Under the pieces are notes generated by a model that made no database searches, was not told where the DNA came from, and saw only the letters and a list, made by a program, of their open reading frames with translations. A stretch of DNA of 61,354 bases from Alicyclobacillus pomorum DSM 14955. Its GTDB lineage: Bacteria > Bacillota > Bacilli > Alicyclobacillales > Alicyclobacillaceae. The position numbers were made by a program, and so were the translations under genes. Location: assembly GCF_000472905.1 (NCBI RefSeq), contig NZ_AXAR01000001.1, positions 365,069 through 426,422 on the forward strand, given 5' to 3'. Positions 34,203 through 43,740 of the stretch are shown piece by piece; position 1 is the stretch's first letter; each line of letters starts with the position of its first letter.

Positions 34203-35543
34203 GTGTCGTACATTGCCCACTCGTGGGAAAAGATTGGGGTGCCTAGTTTGGCCAATTTCGTAACGCATAAAGAGGGGCGGTTCTCCGTTCACGTACTTGC
34301 GACGGACAAGTTTCGTACACGCCATCTCGCGTTGAAGCTGTCGCGTCCTGTCCAACGTGAAACCGTCACTGAAAGTGCCATGCTGCCGTACCTGTGGATG
34401 GAGGGTACCGCGCAGCACCCGTCTGCATTGGAAATCACGCGCTACGCAGATGAGTTGTTTGGCGCCTCTGTTCGCACCTTTATCAACAAACGAGGAAATC
34501 GACACGTACTAGAAGTGCAGGCAAGTGCTCCCGAAGAAGGCACTGTAACCGGTGCCAAAGAGGTGATTGAGAAACTGGAGGACTTGTTGCTGCAAATCGC
34601 TTCGGACCCTGCGCTGGGCGACCGCGGCTTTCTTCCCGAGCACGTGGAGCGCGAACGGGGTCTGCACGAGCGGCGGATTCAAAGTGTGTTCGACGACAAA
34701 ATTACATACGCCATGGAGCGTTGCCTGGAGGAGATGTGCCAGGGACAGCCGGAAGGTCTGGCGCGCCTGGGGTATATCGAAGATCTGCGTAAGGTCGACA
34801 AGGATAGGTTGTGGCAAGTGTACCAGGAAATCCTCGCCACATGCGACGTCCACATGTACGTGGTGGGGCACGTGCAGGACGTTCAGGCGACCTTGCAACG
34901 CATGATGGGGAAGCTTCACCAGGCGTTTGGACAAGGTAATGCCCCTGACACGAAGCCGGTTCGCGCGCTCGCAATCCGCAACGGGGACACCAGAGAAGTG
35001 GTGGAGTCCGAGTCCGTGCAACAAGGAAAGCTGAACCTAGGGTTCCGCACAGGCGTTTCCTACGGCGATGCTGAGTACTTACCTTTACTCGTGGCAAACG
35101 GAATCCTTGGGGGGTTTCCTCACTCCAAGCTGTTCATGAACGTTCGCGAAAAGGCCAGCTTGGCGTATTACGCCTCCAGTCGCCTGGATGGCCTCACTGG
35201 TATCGTCGCAGTACAGACGGGCATCGAAGTGGGGAATAAGGCGCAAGCGTACGACATCATTTTACGGCAAGTGGAAGCGCTGAAGGCGGGTGACGTGACC
35301 GACGAGGAACTCGACTTCACGCTGCGCGGCTTGCGTAACCAGTATCGACAAGTGTTGGACCAGCCGATGTCGTTGACGGAGATCCATTTCAGTGGCGTGT
35401 TGGCAGGAATTCACCGAAGTGTTGAAGACTTGCTCGACCAGATTTCTGCGGTGGGCAAAGAAGACGTGGTTCGCGCCGCCCAGACACTGGAATTGGATAC
35501 CGTCTACTTTTTGAACAATCAGGAGGTGAACGCGAGTGCGTGA
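34203..35543 (+). CDS. ymfF: M16 peptidase-like protein YmfF/YfmF
   Basis: A protein of about 446 residues with the two-lobe M16 fold. It has no HxxEH metal site at the expected N-terminal place, so it is the non-catalytic partner. Segments such as TDKFRTRHLALKL and NVREKASLAYYASS match the family. Its partner gene ymfH overlaps its stop by 8 bases. In B. subtilis the pair takes part in the 5-aminopentanol modification of elongation factor P. The exact start is unsure: GTG 34203, GTG 34239 and TTG 34248 are all in frame with weak ribosome sites. Confidence 0.85.
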   Translation: MSYIAHSWEKIGVPSLANFVTHKEGRFSVHVLATDKFRTRHLALKLSRPVQRETVTESAMLPYLWMEGTAQHPSALEITRYADELFGASVRTFINKRGNRHVLEVQASAPEEGTVTGAKEVIEKLEDLLLQIASDPALGDRGFLPEHVERERGLHERRIQSVFDDKITYAMERCLEEMCQGQPEGLARLGYIEDLRKVDKDRLWQVYQEILATCDVHMYVVGHVQDVQATLQRMMGKLHQAFGQGNAPDTKPVRALAIRNGDTREVVESESVQQGKLNLGFRTGVSYGDAEYLPLLVANGILGGFPHSKLFMNVREKASLAYYASSRLDGLTGIVAVQTGIEVGNKAQAYDIILRQVEALKAGDVTDEELDFTLRGLRNQYRQVLDQPMSLTEIHFSGVLAGIHRSVEDLLDQISAVGKEDVVRAAQTLELDTVYFLNNQEVNASA

Positions 35544-36819
35544 AATCTCCTATGACAGACTTCACCAGACCCTTATCCAGGACAAACTGGACAACGGGCT
35601 CGTCGTGTATTTGCTGCCCAAACCTGGATTTCAACAAACGTTCGCCACGTTCACGACCCGGTATGGGTCGATTGACAGGACGTTCAAATTGCAAGGAGCC
35701 GCTGAGCCCACGACGGTTCCAGACGGGATTGCGCACTTTCTGGAACACAAAATGTTTGAAAAGGAACACGGCGACGTATTTCCAGAGTTTGCAAAACACG
35801 GCGCTTCAGCCAACGCGTTTACGACGTTTGACCTGACGACGTACTTGTTTTCCTGCACAGACGACGTGGCGAAAAACACCGAGGTGTTGCTCGACTTTGT
35901 CCAGGATCCGTGGTTTTCCGAGCGAAGCGTGGAAAAGGAAAAGGGAATCATTGGCCAGGAAATACGGATGTACGATGACAATCCGGATTGGCTGGTGTTC
36001 TTCAACTTACTGCAAGCCATGTACAAGGAGCATCCAGTGCAGGTGCCTATCGCGGGTACGGTGGAGTCCATCGCGAAGATAGACCCCGATACATTGTACC
36101 AGTGCCATAAAACGTTCTACCATCCGTCCAATATGGTGTTCTTTGCGGTTGGCGGATTTGAACCAAAGGCCATGTTGCAGTGGATCCGGGAGAACCAAGC
36201 CAAGAAGCAGTTCGGACCCGCACCTGTCGTAGAGAGAATTTTTCCTGAGGAACCTCCCCAGGTGGATGCACCAGAAGTCACGGCGAAGCTCGGCGTCAGT
36301 CAACCGCGCTGCTTTATCGGTTGGAAGGACGCAAAGACCGGCTTGACGGGTCCGGAGCAATTGGAGCAGGAAATCCTAACGGGCGTTCTGCTCGACGCGT
36401 TGTTCGGACGAAGCAGCGACTTTTACCACCGATTGATTGACGAGAACCTGATTGACCAGAATTTTTCCTGGGAGTACGAATGTGCCCCTACCTACGGATA
36501 CTCCGTTGTCGGGGGGAATACACCCAATCCGCAGCGCCTCGTGCAGACGGTTCAGACCCTGTTGACCGAGGCACAACAACGCGGCGTGTCCGAGGAGGAC
36601 TTCGAACGCAGTCGGCGCAAGGCCATCGGGCGCTTCATTACGTCCGTGGACAATCCCAACTATGTTGCACGCGCATTTGTGAGTTACGCGCTCCGCGGGG
36701 CGGACATGTTTGAGACGGCGGACGTGCTGGAACGGATTACGTTGGAGCAGGCAAATCAGCGACTGCGCGAGCACTTTGTGCCTGAGCAACGGTCGGTATC
36801 CATGGTGTTGCCGAAGTAA
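35536..36819 (+). CDS. ymfH: M16 zinc peptidase YmfH/YfmH
   Basis: A 427-residue M16 protease with the inverted zinc motif HFLEH (about residues 70-74) and the downstream Glu in the TTFDLTTYLF region expected for the third ligand. It starts at GTG 35536 inside the end of ymfF, with AGGAGGTG upstream. It probably forms a heterodimer with YmfF. In B. subtilis these genes affect the 5-aminopentanol modification of EF-P and swarming. A terminator lies 35 bp downstream. Confidence 0.9.
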   Translation: MREISYDRLHQTLIQDKLDNGLVVYLLPKPGFQQTFATFTTRYGSIDRTFKLQGAAEPTTVPDGIAHFLEHKMFEKEHGDVFPEFAKHGASANAFTTFDLTTYLFSCTDDVAKNTEVLLDFVQDPWFSERSVEKEKGIIGQEIRMYDDNPDWLVFFNLLQAMYKEHPVQVPIAGTVESIAKIDPDTLYQCHKTFYHPSNMVFFAVGGFEPKAMLQWIRENQAKKQFGPAPVVERIFPEEPPQVDAPEVTAKLGVSQPRCFIGWKDAKTGLTGPEQLEQEILTGVLLDALFGRSSDFYHRLIDENLIDQNFSWEYECAPTYGYSVVGGNTPNPQRLVQTVQTLLTEAQQRGVSEEDFERSRRKAIGRFITSVDNPNYVARAFVSYALRGADMFETADVLERITLEQANQRLREHFVPEQRSVSMVLPK

Positions 36820-36853
36820 ATTGGGGAACCATCAAATCGCATGACAGAACAAG

Positions 36854-36895
36854 TGACGTGCTGCAGGCTTCCACTGCGAGCACGTCATTGTTTTT
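36854..36895 (+). terminator. Terminator of ymfFH
   Basis: The stem TGACGTGCT-GCAG / CTGC-g-AGCACGTCA with one bulge, followed by TTGTTTTT. Confidence 0.8.
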
Positions 36896-36971
36896 GTGAG
36901 GTGACATTCTGAAGTTGTGCCTCAACGCGGGTAGTGAAGGTGCAGCTGTGCGCTGCGTGGGCAGTTCTCCA

Positions 36972-37742
36972 TTAATCTTCCGGGTATACGCCTGTGAGGT
37001 CGTGAATGACGACACTGGCCAGAATGAGCCCTGCGACGGACGGCACGTAAGCGGTGCTGGCCGGCGGCATCTTCGCTTTGCGCACCTTCGACGTAGCCTC
37101 CACTTCCGGTGAGACAATTTGCTGCCGCACGTCTTCCCTGGGCGTGCGCGGGCGCTCCGTCGAGCACACCGTTTTGACCCCTTTGGTGATGCCGTATTTT
37201 TTCAACTCTCGGCGCAACACCTTTGCGATGGGATCAATGCGCGTCTGTGACAAGTCCATGACACGAAAACGGGTTGGGTCCAGCTTGTTGGCTGCGCCCA
37301 TGCTGGACACGATGGGAATGTTTCGCTGGACACACTCTTTGATGAGGAGAATTTTCGCCGTGACAATGTCAATCGCGTCTACGACGTAGTCCAGCGGAAA
37401 CTGAAACAGCTGTTCTTTGGTGTCTTCGAGAAAGAACGTTTGCAGCGCGATGACTTCACAATCCGGATTGATTTGGGCAATGCGCTCTTTCATGACTTCA
37501 ACCTTCGGTCGACCGATGGTGGTCACCAGCGCAGGAATCTGCCGATTCACGTTGGTAATGTCCACCACATCTTTGTCAATCAGGATGAGCCGTCCAATGC
37601 CCGTTCGGGCGAGCGCTTCCATTGCGAACGAGCCAACGCCGCCTGCTCCAAGGACTGCGACCGTTTTGGTTTTCAGTTTTTCAACGCCTTCTTTGCCAAA
37701 GACGAGTTCGGTTCGAGAAAACTGCGTTAAAATCGCCAACAC
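36972..37742 (-). CDS. tcdA: tRNA threonylcarbamoyladenosine dehydratase
   Basis: A 256-residue E1-like (ThiF/MoeB/HesA) enzyme. The nucleotide-binding loop GAGGVGSFAMEALARTG (about 32-48) and the DxxNVNRQ element (VDITNVNRQIPA) are clear. The TVCSTERPRTP region (about 190) and the C-terminal PPASTAYVPSVAG match TcdA/YrvM. It uses ATP to cyclise t6A to ct6A in tRNAs reading ANN codons. The GTG start at 37742 abuts an AGGAA, so TTG 37739 is possible. Confidence 0.9.
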   Translation of the reverse strand: MLAILTQFSRTELVFGKEGVEKLKTKTVAVLGAGGVGSFAMEALARTGIGRLILIDKDVVDITNVNRQIPALVTTIGRPKVEVMKERIAQINPDCEVIALQTFFLEDTKEQLFQFPLDYVVDAIDIVTAKILLIKECVQRNIPIVSSMGAANKLDPTRFRVMDLSQTRIDPIAKVLRRELKKYGITKGVKTVCSTERPRTPREDVRQQIVSPEVEATSKVRKAKMPPASTAYVPSVAGLILASVVIHDLTGVYPED

Positions 37743-37918
37743 TTCCTGTCTTGTCGGAGTTCACGGCAAGAGGCCGCATACGCACATTATACGGAATTGT
37801 CTCGGACAATCCATACTCGTGCGGCGGCTTGCGTGGGAGCCTGCATGATTCAACATGCGTTTGTCTTTGCTGGGTTATGCGCGAGCGGAGGGGCGGCCGG
37901 GCCGTGGTGCGGCTCCAC

Positions 37919-38719
37919 TCACCCCGATGCCCCGTTCCGCTGAACCCAATGGCCTCTGTGTTCCATGGCGTACCACTGTCCCTGTACGTTTGCCACCAAT
38001 TGACTTGCGCCGTGCCTGCCGACAAAGTGGAGCGACTGCACGGGCGCGTCCGGCAGGTTGCCGCTGATGTCCGTCCACTGTGTGCCACCGTCAAACGTCT
38101 CGTACACGTGCCCTGGCAAGTCTGGTGTGGCGGCGGAATACCCGTCGAAGCCGACGACAGCCGCGTCCCCATCCGGTTTGTCCGGACAGATGGCAATCGC
38201 AGTGATGGTGCGGTTGGGCAACCCGAAGGACCTGTCCTGCCAATGACCGTTTACCCCGACGGAGAGACTGCCGGCGAGCGTTCCGACGTACCAGGTGGAT
38301 CCGAGTTTTGACAGTGCCGTGATCCCGTCGACGCGGTATCCCTCGGAGCCGGCTACTGCCGCCTCCGTCAAATCCGGAGAGATCTGCTGCCAACTCGATG
38401 TTTTCGAGTTCCACTTGGAAATAAAGTGCACGGCCCGATACACTTGCTGCCCATCTGTCCAATACACCGGTGCGGGTCCGTTCGGCAGAGGTGCGTCGCT
38501 TTGTGCAGTCACTGCAGCCGGCGAGAAAGAGGTCGCAGAAACGCCGGAATCTGCTTGTTTCACGACGGTACTGGGGTTCGCGACTTCGTCGCCCAGCCTG
38601 TGGGTGCTCCAATTCGAGATGAGTGTAGCCCCTTGCAAACTGACGGCCAGCAGTGCCACAACCGCGAGCCAGCCGACTGCGTTTCGCCGAGCCAGTGACT
38701 TTTGCCAGTTTGCATTCAT
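37919..38719 (-). CDS. Exported or membrane-anchored propeller-like protein
   Basis: A 266-residue protein with an N-terminal hydrophobic helix (about 15-36) that is an anchor or signal, then a Ser/Ala/Pro-rich linker (about 40-85), then a beta-rich domain. The segment YETFDGGTQWTDISG contains the Asp-box-like DGG-x-W pattern of BNR/YCF48-like propellers, and a second, looser repeat is YVGTLAGSLSVGVNGHWQDR. Only about three blades fit, so the propeller would be incomplete or multimeric. Function unknown. It is alone on its transcript. Confidence 0.65.
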   Translation of the reverse strand: MNANWQKSLARRNAVGWLAVVALLAVSLQGATLISNWSTHRLGDEVANPSTVVKQADSGVSATSFSPAAVTAQSDAPLPNGPAPVYWTDGQQVYRAVHFISKWNSKTSSWQQISPDLTEAAVAGSEGYRVDGITALSKLGSTWYVGTLAGSLSVGVNGHWQDRSFGLPNRTITAIAICPDKPDGDAAVVGFDGYSAATPDLPGHVYETFDGGTQWTDISGNLPDAPVQSLHFVGRHGASQLVANVQGQWYAMEHRGHWVQRNGASG

Positions 38720-38883
38720 GCCGATTTACCTCCGAATGCGAGTTTGGAACCAGCATAAAAGACACACTCGGAAAACCCTGTCAAACCGTTGGCGCAAAGG
38801 AGAAAAATGTTTCTACATCTTTCGCACTTTTGTGTGCCCGCATGACGCAATTCGACGTTGCAGGATTACGTGTCACGAGCTGT

Positions 38884-40572
38884 TCACTCGGCCGCGGCCG
38901 TGGTGTTGCGCGCACCGCGGACAAGCTGTGAGGGTGGCTCTGCGCAGAGGATGCAGAGTTTGTGCATGGCACGCGTACACGCAACGTAGAGGAGTTTGGC
39001 GTCGAGCGATTGCCGTCGATAATTGTCTTCACTGACGCCAGATATGATGACGCCGTCAAATTCAAGACCTTTGGTCAGATGGACAGGGGCAACCGAGATG
39101 CCGCCGTGGTACGTGGTGTCTTGCCCAGTCAGAGGTGCGCCTCCATTCCGAGGGCGTTCAGTTGGTCTGCCATGCGTTTGCCTTCGGCCAGCGTGCGCGT
39201 GACAACGGCTGCAGACTGCGTCCCTGCCGCTCGCCACGCGGACAACATCTCTGCGATGACGCGCGGTTGTTCACGGATGGGCACGGTCTGTACGAGGACC
39301 GGTTCGCCGCTGCGGAACACAGGCTTTGCCAGCGTCTCTTGGACGGACGCCTCGGCGAGTACAGAATTGGCGAACTCAATGATTTCCACCGTAGACCGAT
39401 AACTTCTGTCCAACGTAAATTTCTGAGATTTCCCCTCGAATAAGTCCGAAAACGCTTGCCAATCGGAAATTCCGTAGAGCGAGTAGATATTCTGGGCGGT
39501 GTCGCCGAGGATGGTAAACGAGTTGGAAGGACAGAACGCTTTGAGCACCCACACTTGAAATGGCGAAAAGTCCTGTGCTTCGTCGATAACCACGTGGTCG
39601 AACATGTACGAACTGTCGCTACCGCGAAGGCGGGTGTGCAGGTAGACCAGGGCTGGCAATTCTTCGCGGCGTACGGTGGTGTATCCCGTATGGACTTTCC
39701 GTGTCCGCTTCGACCGCGTGTTCTCCTCTGACGGGCCGGCAATTCCTAGGGCGACCACTGCTTCGCGGTAGACCTCCAGAGGCCGACAGTCCGGCCACAG
39801 CCGTTCATATGCCTTCAGCCGCTGCATGGCTTTCTTGCGGTCAAACGAAATCCCCTTGCTTTTCCGTACTTTGGCCTCTGTTTCAATCACGCGTTTCAAG
39901 CGCGAGAGGATTCTCTCTCGGCGTTGGGCCAGTGGGTAGTGCGCGTATTCGTGTGAGAACCACTCGCGAATGGTCGCCGAATCGACGCTCAGATGGCTGC
40001 CTGCGTCAAAGTCTGCAGCCGGTACCATGTTCGCTTCAAATCCGGACAAGTACGCGTCGAGGTCGCGAGCAAACTGAACGGACCCGCGGTATCGAATCTG
40101 CTCAACCAGCGCGTTGTCTGTCATTCCGTTGGGCTGGAACCACTGTTCCAGGATCTCGCTGTGGTCCGCCACTTTTACCGGTGCCGCTGACGACACCCTC
40201 TGGAGAGACGTATTGTGCTGTGTCCGTCGCACCGGTAAATGAATAGAAGAGACTGCTGACCGGCGCGCGCCAATCTGCCACCAGCACATCTCCCGTATCC
40301 GCCTTTTGCAGTCCGACCTTGCCGATGTACAGTGGAGTGGGTTCAGGAGCCTCATCAGGCTGAAAGTCGATTCGCCCGAAGTAAGGCTCTCGCGCTGCAA
40401 TGGCCAAGTTTGTACGCTGCTGTTCGCGGATGGCGTCCAACGACTGTTCGACGAGGTCTTCGCCGTAGTACCGTGGCAGACGGTCCAGTTTCTCACGTTG
40501 CCTATCAATCTCCGTGAGCGTCTCCGACAGTTTACGAGCTTCGTAAGCATACCCATGAGTGGATTCCATCAC
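38884..40572 (-). pseudogene. Decayed helD-like UvrD-superfamily helicase
   Basis: Three pieces in three frames reconstruct a HelD protein. N-terminal piece (40572 to about 40190): GTG start behind AAAGGAG, YFGRIDF and DWRAPVSSLFY. Middle piece (about 40190-39129): VVIDEAQDFSPFQ (Walker B) and TILGDTAQNIYS. C-terminal piece (about 39140-38884): HLTKGLEFDGVII and AKLLYVACTRA. Between the first two, roughly 200 residues that normally hold the Walker A loop are missing. The last break is explained by a CT duplication (39131-39134) that creates a stop at 39129. HelD recycles RNA polymerase; this copy should be inactive. Confidence 0.85.
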
Positions 40573-40805
40573 CGCACTCCTTTCTCTTCCAATCTTGAAT
40601 CCAACTCAGAGGACTCAAAATTCTACTGCAATTTCCAGCCAAAATCAACCAGAACGTTGGGCGGCAGTCGGTCCATTCCGTGTACTGGTGGTTCATGTAT
40701 TCCCGGTCGAGCGAAATTACGTTACAGTGAAAGAAGTGCGGATGATTGCCACAACTTTCATTTCTGTCTACACTTGGGACCACATCATGGAGAGGATGAC
40801 GACCT

Positions 40806-42008
40806 GTGCGAACGCTCGCTTTTCCGATTGCGCTCACGACGATGTTTCTCTTTGGAGCGTTCGACATCACACGGGGTGTCTCGGCACCGTTCATGCAGTT
40901 CGATTGGCAGCTGACGTATTTTCAACTCGGGATGGCCTTCGCTGCCAACTCCTTCGGATACGTTTTTGGCAGTTTCGTCAGCGGGTTTGCTGTCGATACG
41001 TTTGGGATGCGACAGGTGATTTTGTGCGGGGGATTGCTCACTGTTCTCGGATTAGCCACGTTCGTTTCGTTGCACGGGTTCGGCTGTGTCGTAGCTGGTT
41101 TTCTCCTGTACGGAATGGGCACAGGCACTTTGGAAATCGGCGTGAACGGCGTCGTTCCAGCAGTGGCTTCGACGGAGCAGCAAAGAGCGGGCTACTTCAA
41201 TACGCTGCACGGGCTCTACGGACTTGGCGCCTTCGGCTTTCCGGTGCTGGCGGCCTGGATCATCGGCGCGTTACATAGCTGGCGCAGTCTCTATGTGTTG
41301 TTGGGCGCGTGCCTTCTGTGCGTCTTGGGGGTCACATGGCTCAGTCGCGATCCGCTCCTGCGACGCACCGCCTCAGCCATTACTAGGCTCGCACGCACAG
41401 CGGACGGCCCGCGGCGCTCAGCGGTCTACAAAAGTCCCTTGCTTTACACGCTACTGGTTTCCATCACCGCGTACGTGATGGCGGAGACGGCCGTCTGTGG
41501 CTGGCTGCCCACTTATCTTGTGAACGTCCGCCACACGTCTGTCGAGCAAGGTTCACTGTGTCTATCCGGGTTTTACCTGACGTTTACCATCGGTCGCCTG
41601 AGCGCGCCACTGTGGGTTACGCGGCTTGGCAACTATCGCGCAATTCTAATCAGTACGTGCCTTTCACTCGGGTCCGTCGGCATGGCGCTGTCGGTGAAAT
41701 CCACGCTGCCCTTGTTCATGGTTGCAGGCGCCGGCTTTGCCATCGTCTTTCCGACCATTGCATCGGTTGCCAGTCACGAGTTTCGCGAGGACGCCGGTGC
41801 GGTGATAGGCTTTCTGTTCACGGCGGCTGGCGTCGGAACCATGGTGCTGAACACGTTCATCGGCTGGATGGCGTCGTCGTTTGGTTTGGCCCTCGGCTTT
41901 TCGTTCGTACTGGTTTTCTTGTTCCTTGTGTTGTTGAGTACGGCAGTGGCGCGTTGGCTCTCTCGACACCACGTGATGTTGGAGCAATCGAAAGCCATCG
42001 GGAGGTGA
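40806..42008 (+). CDS. MFS transporter, candidate 5-oxoproline carrier
   Basis: A 400-residue protein with about 12 membrane helices. It starts at GTG 40806, with GGAGAGGA upstream. The family resembles sugar/organic-acid MFS carriers (FucP-like), with GYFNTLHGLYGLGAFGFP in the middle region and a GRLSAPL motif in the second half. pxpB begins 8 bases after its stop, behind a GGGAGGTG that overlaps the end, so it belongs to the pxpBCA operon. Uptake of 5-oxoproline or a related acid is therefore a reasonable inference, unproven. Confidence 0.82.
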   Translation: MRTLAFPIALTTMFLFGAFDITRGVSAPFMQFDWQLTYFQLGMAFAANSFGYVFGSFVSGFAVDTFGMRQVILCGGLLTVLGLATFVSLHGFGCVVAGFLLYGMGTGTLEIGVNGVVPAVASTEQQRAGYFNTLHGLYGLGAFGFPVLAAWIIGALHSWRSLYVLLGACLLCVLGVTWLSRDPLLRRTASAITRLARTADGPRRSAVYKSPLLYTLLVSITAYVMAETAVCGWLPTYLVNVRHTSVEQGSLCLSGFYLTFTIGRLSAPLWVTRLGNYRAILISTCLSLGSVGMALSVKSTLPLFMVAGAGFAIVFPTIASVASHEFREDAGAVIGFLFTAAGVGTMVLNTFIGWMASSFGLALGFSFVLVFLFLVLLSTAVARWLSRHHVMLEQSKAIGR

Positions 42009-42015
42009 CTGAACC

Positions 42016-42708
42016 ATGTTGCGTACGCCCGAGGTATCACCGCTCGGCGACTCAGCCGTCCTGGTCTCGTTAGGGGACGTGATTGACAACGCTGTGTACC
42101 AGGACGTCACCCGGCTGGCGCAACAGTGTGAGCAGCATCCGTTTCCCGGTTACGTCGAACTCGTGCCTGCGTATAGTTCGCTTACCATCATATACAATCC
42201 AGCCACCATCGATTTCGAATCGGTGCGCGCATACGTTCTGGACCTTTGGCAGCAGCCGGAGGATGTCAGCGCCATCGCACGCGAACCGGTGGTGATTCCG
42301 GTCTGCTACGAGGGAGAATTCGGACCGGATCTGGAATACGTTGCGAAGTATCACGGTTTGACCCCAAGCGAGGTGGTGGAACTCCACACGTCTGGCTTGT
42401 ACGTGGTCTACATGATTGGATTCACACCCGGCTTTCCATATCTCGGGGGACTCTCAGAGCGATTGGCGACGCCACGGCGATCCGAGCCTCGGGTAGTCGT
42501 ACCAGCCGGTAGCGTGGGCATCGCGGGTCAGCAGACGGGCATCTATTCTTTCGACACGCCCGGAGGTTGGCAGATTATCGGGCGGACACCGTATCGCATG
42601 TTCAATCCGGACGCTCGCCCGCCGACCTTGCTTCACCCCGGCCAGCAGGTTCGATTTCAGGCCATCACGGCCGAACAATACGCTGCGTTGAGCAGCTCCA
42701 CTGTGTAA
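42016..42708 (+). CDS. pxpB: 5-oxoprolinase subunit PxpB
   Basis: A 230-residue protein of the allophanate-hydrolase-subunit-1/KipI family. The N-terminal PLGDSAVLVSLG and the central GFTPGFPYLGGL followed by PRVVVPAGSVGIAGQQTGIY (split at V) are signature blocks. With PxpA and PxpC it converts 5-oxoproline to glutamate with ATP. It is second in the operon after the MFS gene. Confidence 0.93.
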   Translation: MLRTPEVSPLGDSAVLVSLGDVIDNAVYQDVTRLAQQCEQHPFPGYVELVPAYSSLTIIYNPATIDFESVRAYVLDLWQQPEDVSAIAREPVVIPVCYEGEFGPDLEYVAKYHGLTPSEVVELHTSGLYVVYMIGFTPGFPYLGGLSERLATPRRSEPRVVVPAGSVGIAGQQTGIYSFDTPGGWQIIGRTPYRMFNPDARPPTLLHPGQQVRFQAITAEQYAALSSSTV

Positions 42709-42738
42709 ACTGTTTGGGCGCGAAGCGAGGGGATTTGT

Positions 42739-43734
42739 ATGTTGGAGGTTCTCCAGCCTGGACTGTTCACCACCGTGCAGGACGGTGGGCGTTCAGGGTA
42801 TCGAAAATATGGCGTCGGTGGATCTGGCGCCATGGACGCTGTGTCTTACCAGGTGGCCAACATCTTGGTTCAAAATCCGCTCGGGGCGGCAGCGCTCGAA
42901 GTAACACTCGTTGGACCGACATTGCGATGTACGAAAGATGTCGTTGTCGCCATCTGTGGCGCCGACTTTCATCCCACCGTGAATGGGGCGCCTGTGCCGA
43001 TGTGGCGTCCGCTGTTCATCCGAAAAGATGCCGTCTTGGCACTGCGCCAAGCGGTGCAAGGGTGTCGAGCGTATATCGCGGTAGCGGGGGGAATCGACGT
43101 TCCTTGCACCATGGAGTCGCGCAGTACGTATGTGCCAGCAGGCCTCGGCGGCTGGAAAGGCCGGGCATTGGTGCAAGGAGATGTGCTGCCAGTAGGGGAG
43201 GTGTCTTCTCACCCCAACATCGGCGGTTGGTGTGCACGCCAAGATGGTGCTTGTCACTGGCCGCGGTGGGGCGTCTCTCCTCGAATCTGGTCGGAGCTGT
43301 TGGCGAGCCGCATCCGTGCCCTGCCAGGAACGCATTTCGCGAAATTGTCCCGCGCGGCTCAGACTGCCGTGTGGAGCGCGAGTTTTCGCGTTACGCCCAA
43401 AGCGGATCGGATGGGGATGCGGCTGGATGGGCCATCGCTGCCGATTTCAATGGACAGAGAACTGGTGTCTGCGGGCGTCATGCCAGGGACGGTTCAGCTT
43501 CCGCCGGGTGGACAGCCGATGATTCTCATGGCGGACGCGCAAACCACCGGCGGGTATCCACGGATCCTACACGTGGCGACGGCGGATTTGCCCAGGCTGG
43601 CACAGAAGCGACCCGGTGATGTCATTCAGTTCGAGGAAGTGGACGTGGCGTCGGCCCGACGGGCGTGGCTTCGGCAACAGCGTGTACTGCACATCTTGAG
43701 ATGCGGTGTGACATGGTTGTGGGAAAGGAGATGA
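42739..43734 (+). CDS. pxpC: 5-oxoprolinase subunit PxpC
   Basis: A 331-residue protein of the biotin-dependent-carboxyltransferase-like (allophanate hydrolase subunit 2/KipA) family. It opens with EVLQPGLFTTVQDGGRSGY, a family hallmark, and later has the DRMGMRLDGP block and QLPPGGQPMILMADAQTTGG. It acts as the partner of PxpB in the oxoprolinase complex. Its end holds the AAAGGAG site used by pxpA. Confidence 0.93.
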   Translation: MLEVLQPGLFTTVQDGGRSGYRKYGVGGSGAMDAVSYQVANILVQNPLGAAALEVTLVGPTLRCTKDVVVAICGADFHPTVNGAPVPMWRPLFIRKDAVLALRQAVQGCRAYIAVAGGIDVPCTMESRSTYVPAGLGGWKGRALVQGDVLPVGEVSSHPNIGGWCARQDGACHWPRWGVSPRIWSELLASRIRALPGTHFAKLSRAAQTAVWSASFRVTPKADRMGMRLDGPSLPISMDRELVSAGVMPGTVQLPPGGQPMILMADAQTTGGYPRILHVATADLPRLAQKRPGDVIQFEEVDVASARRAWLRQQRVLHILRCGVTWLWERR

Positions 43735-43740
43735 CGTTCC

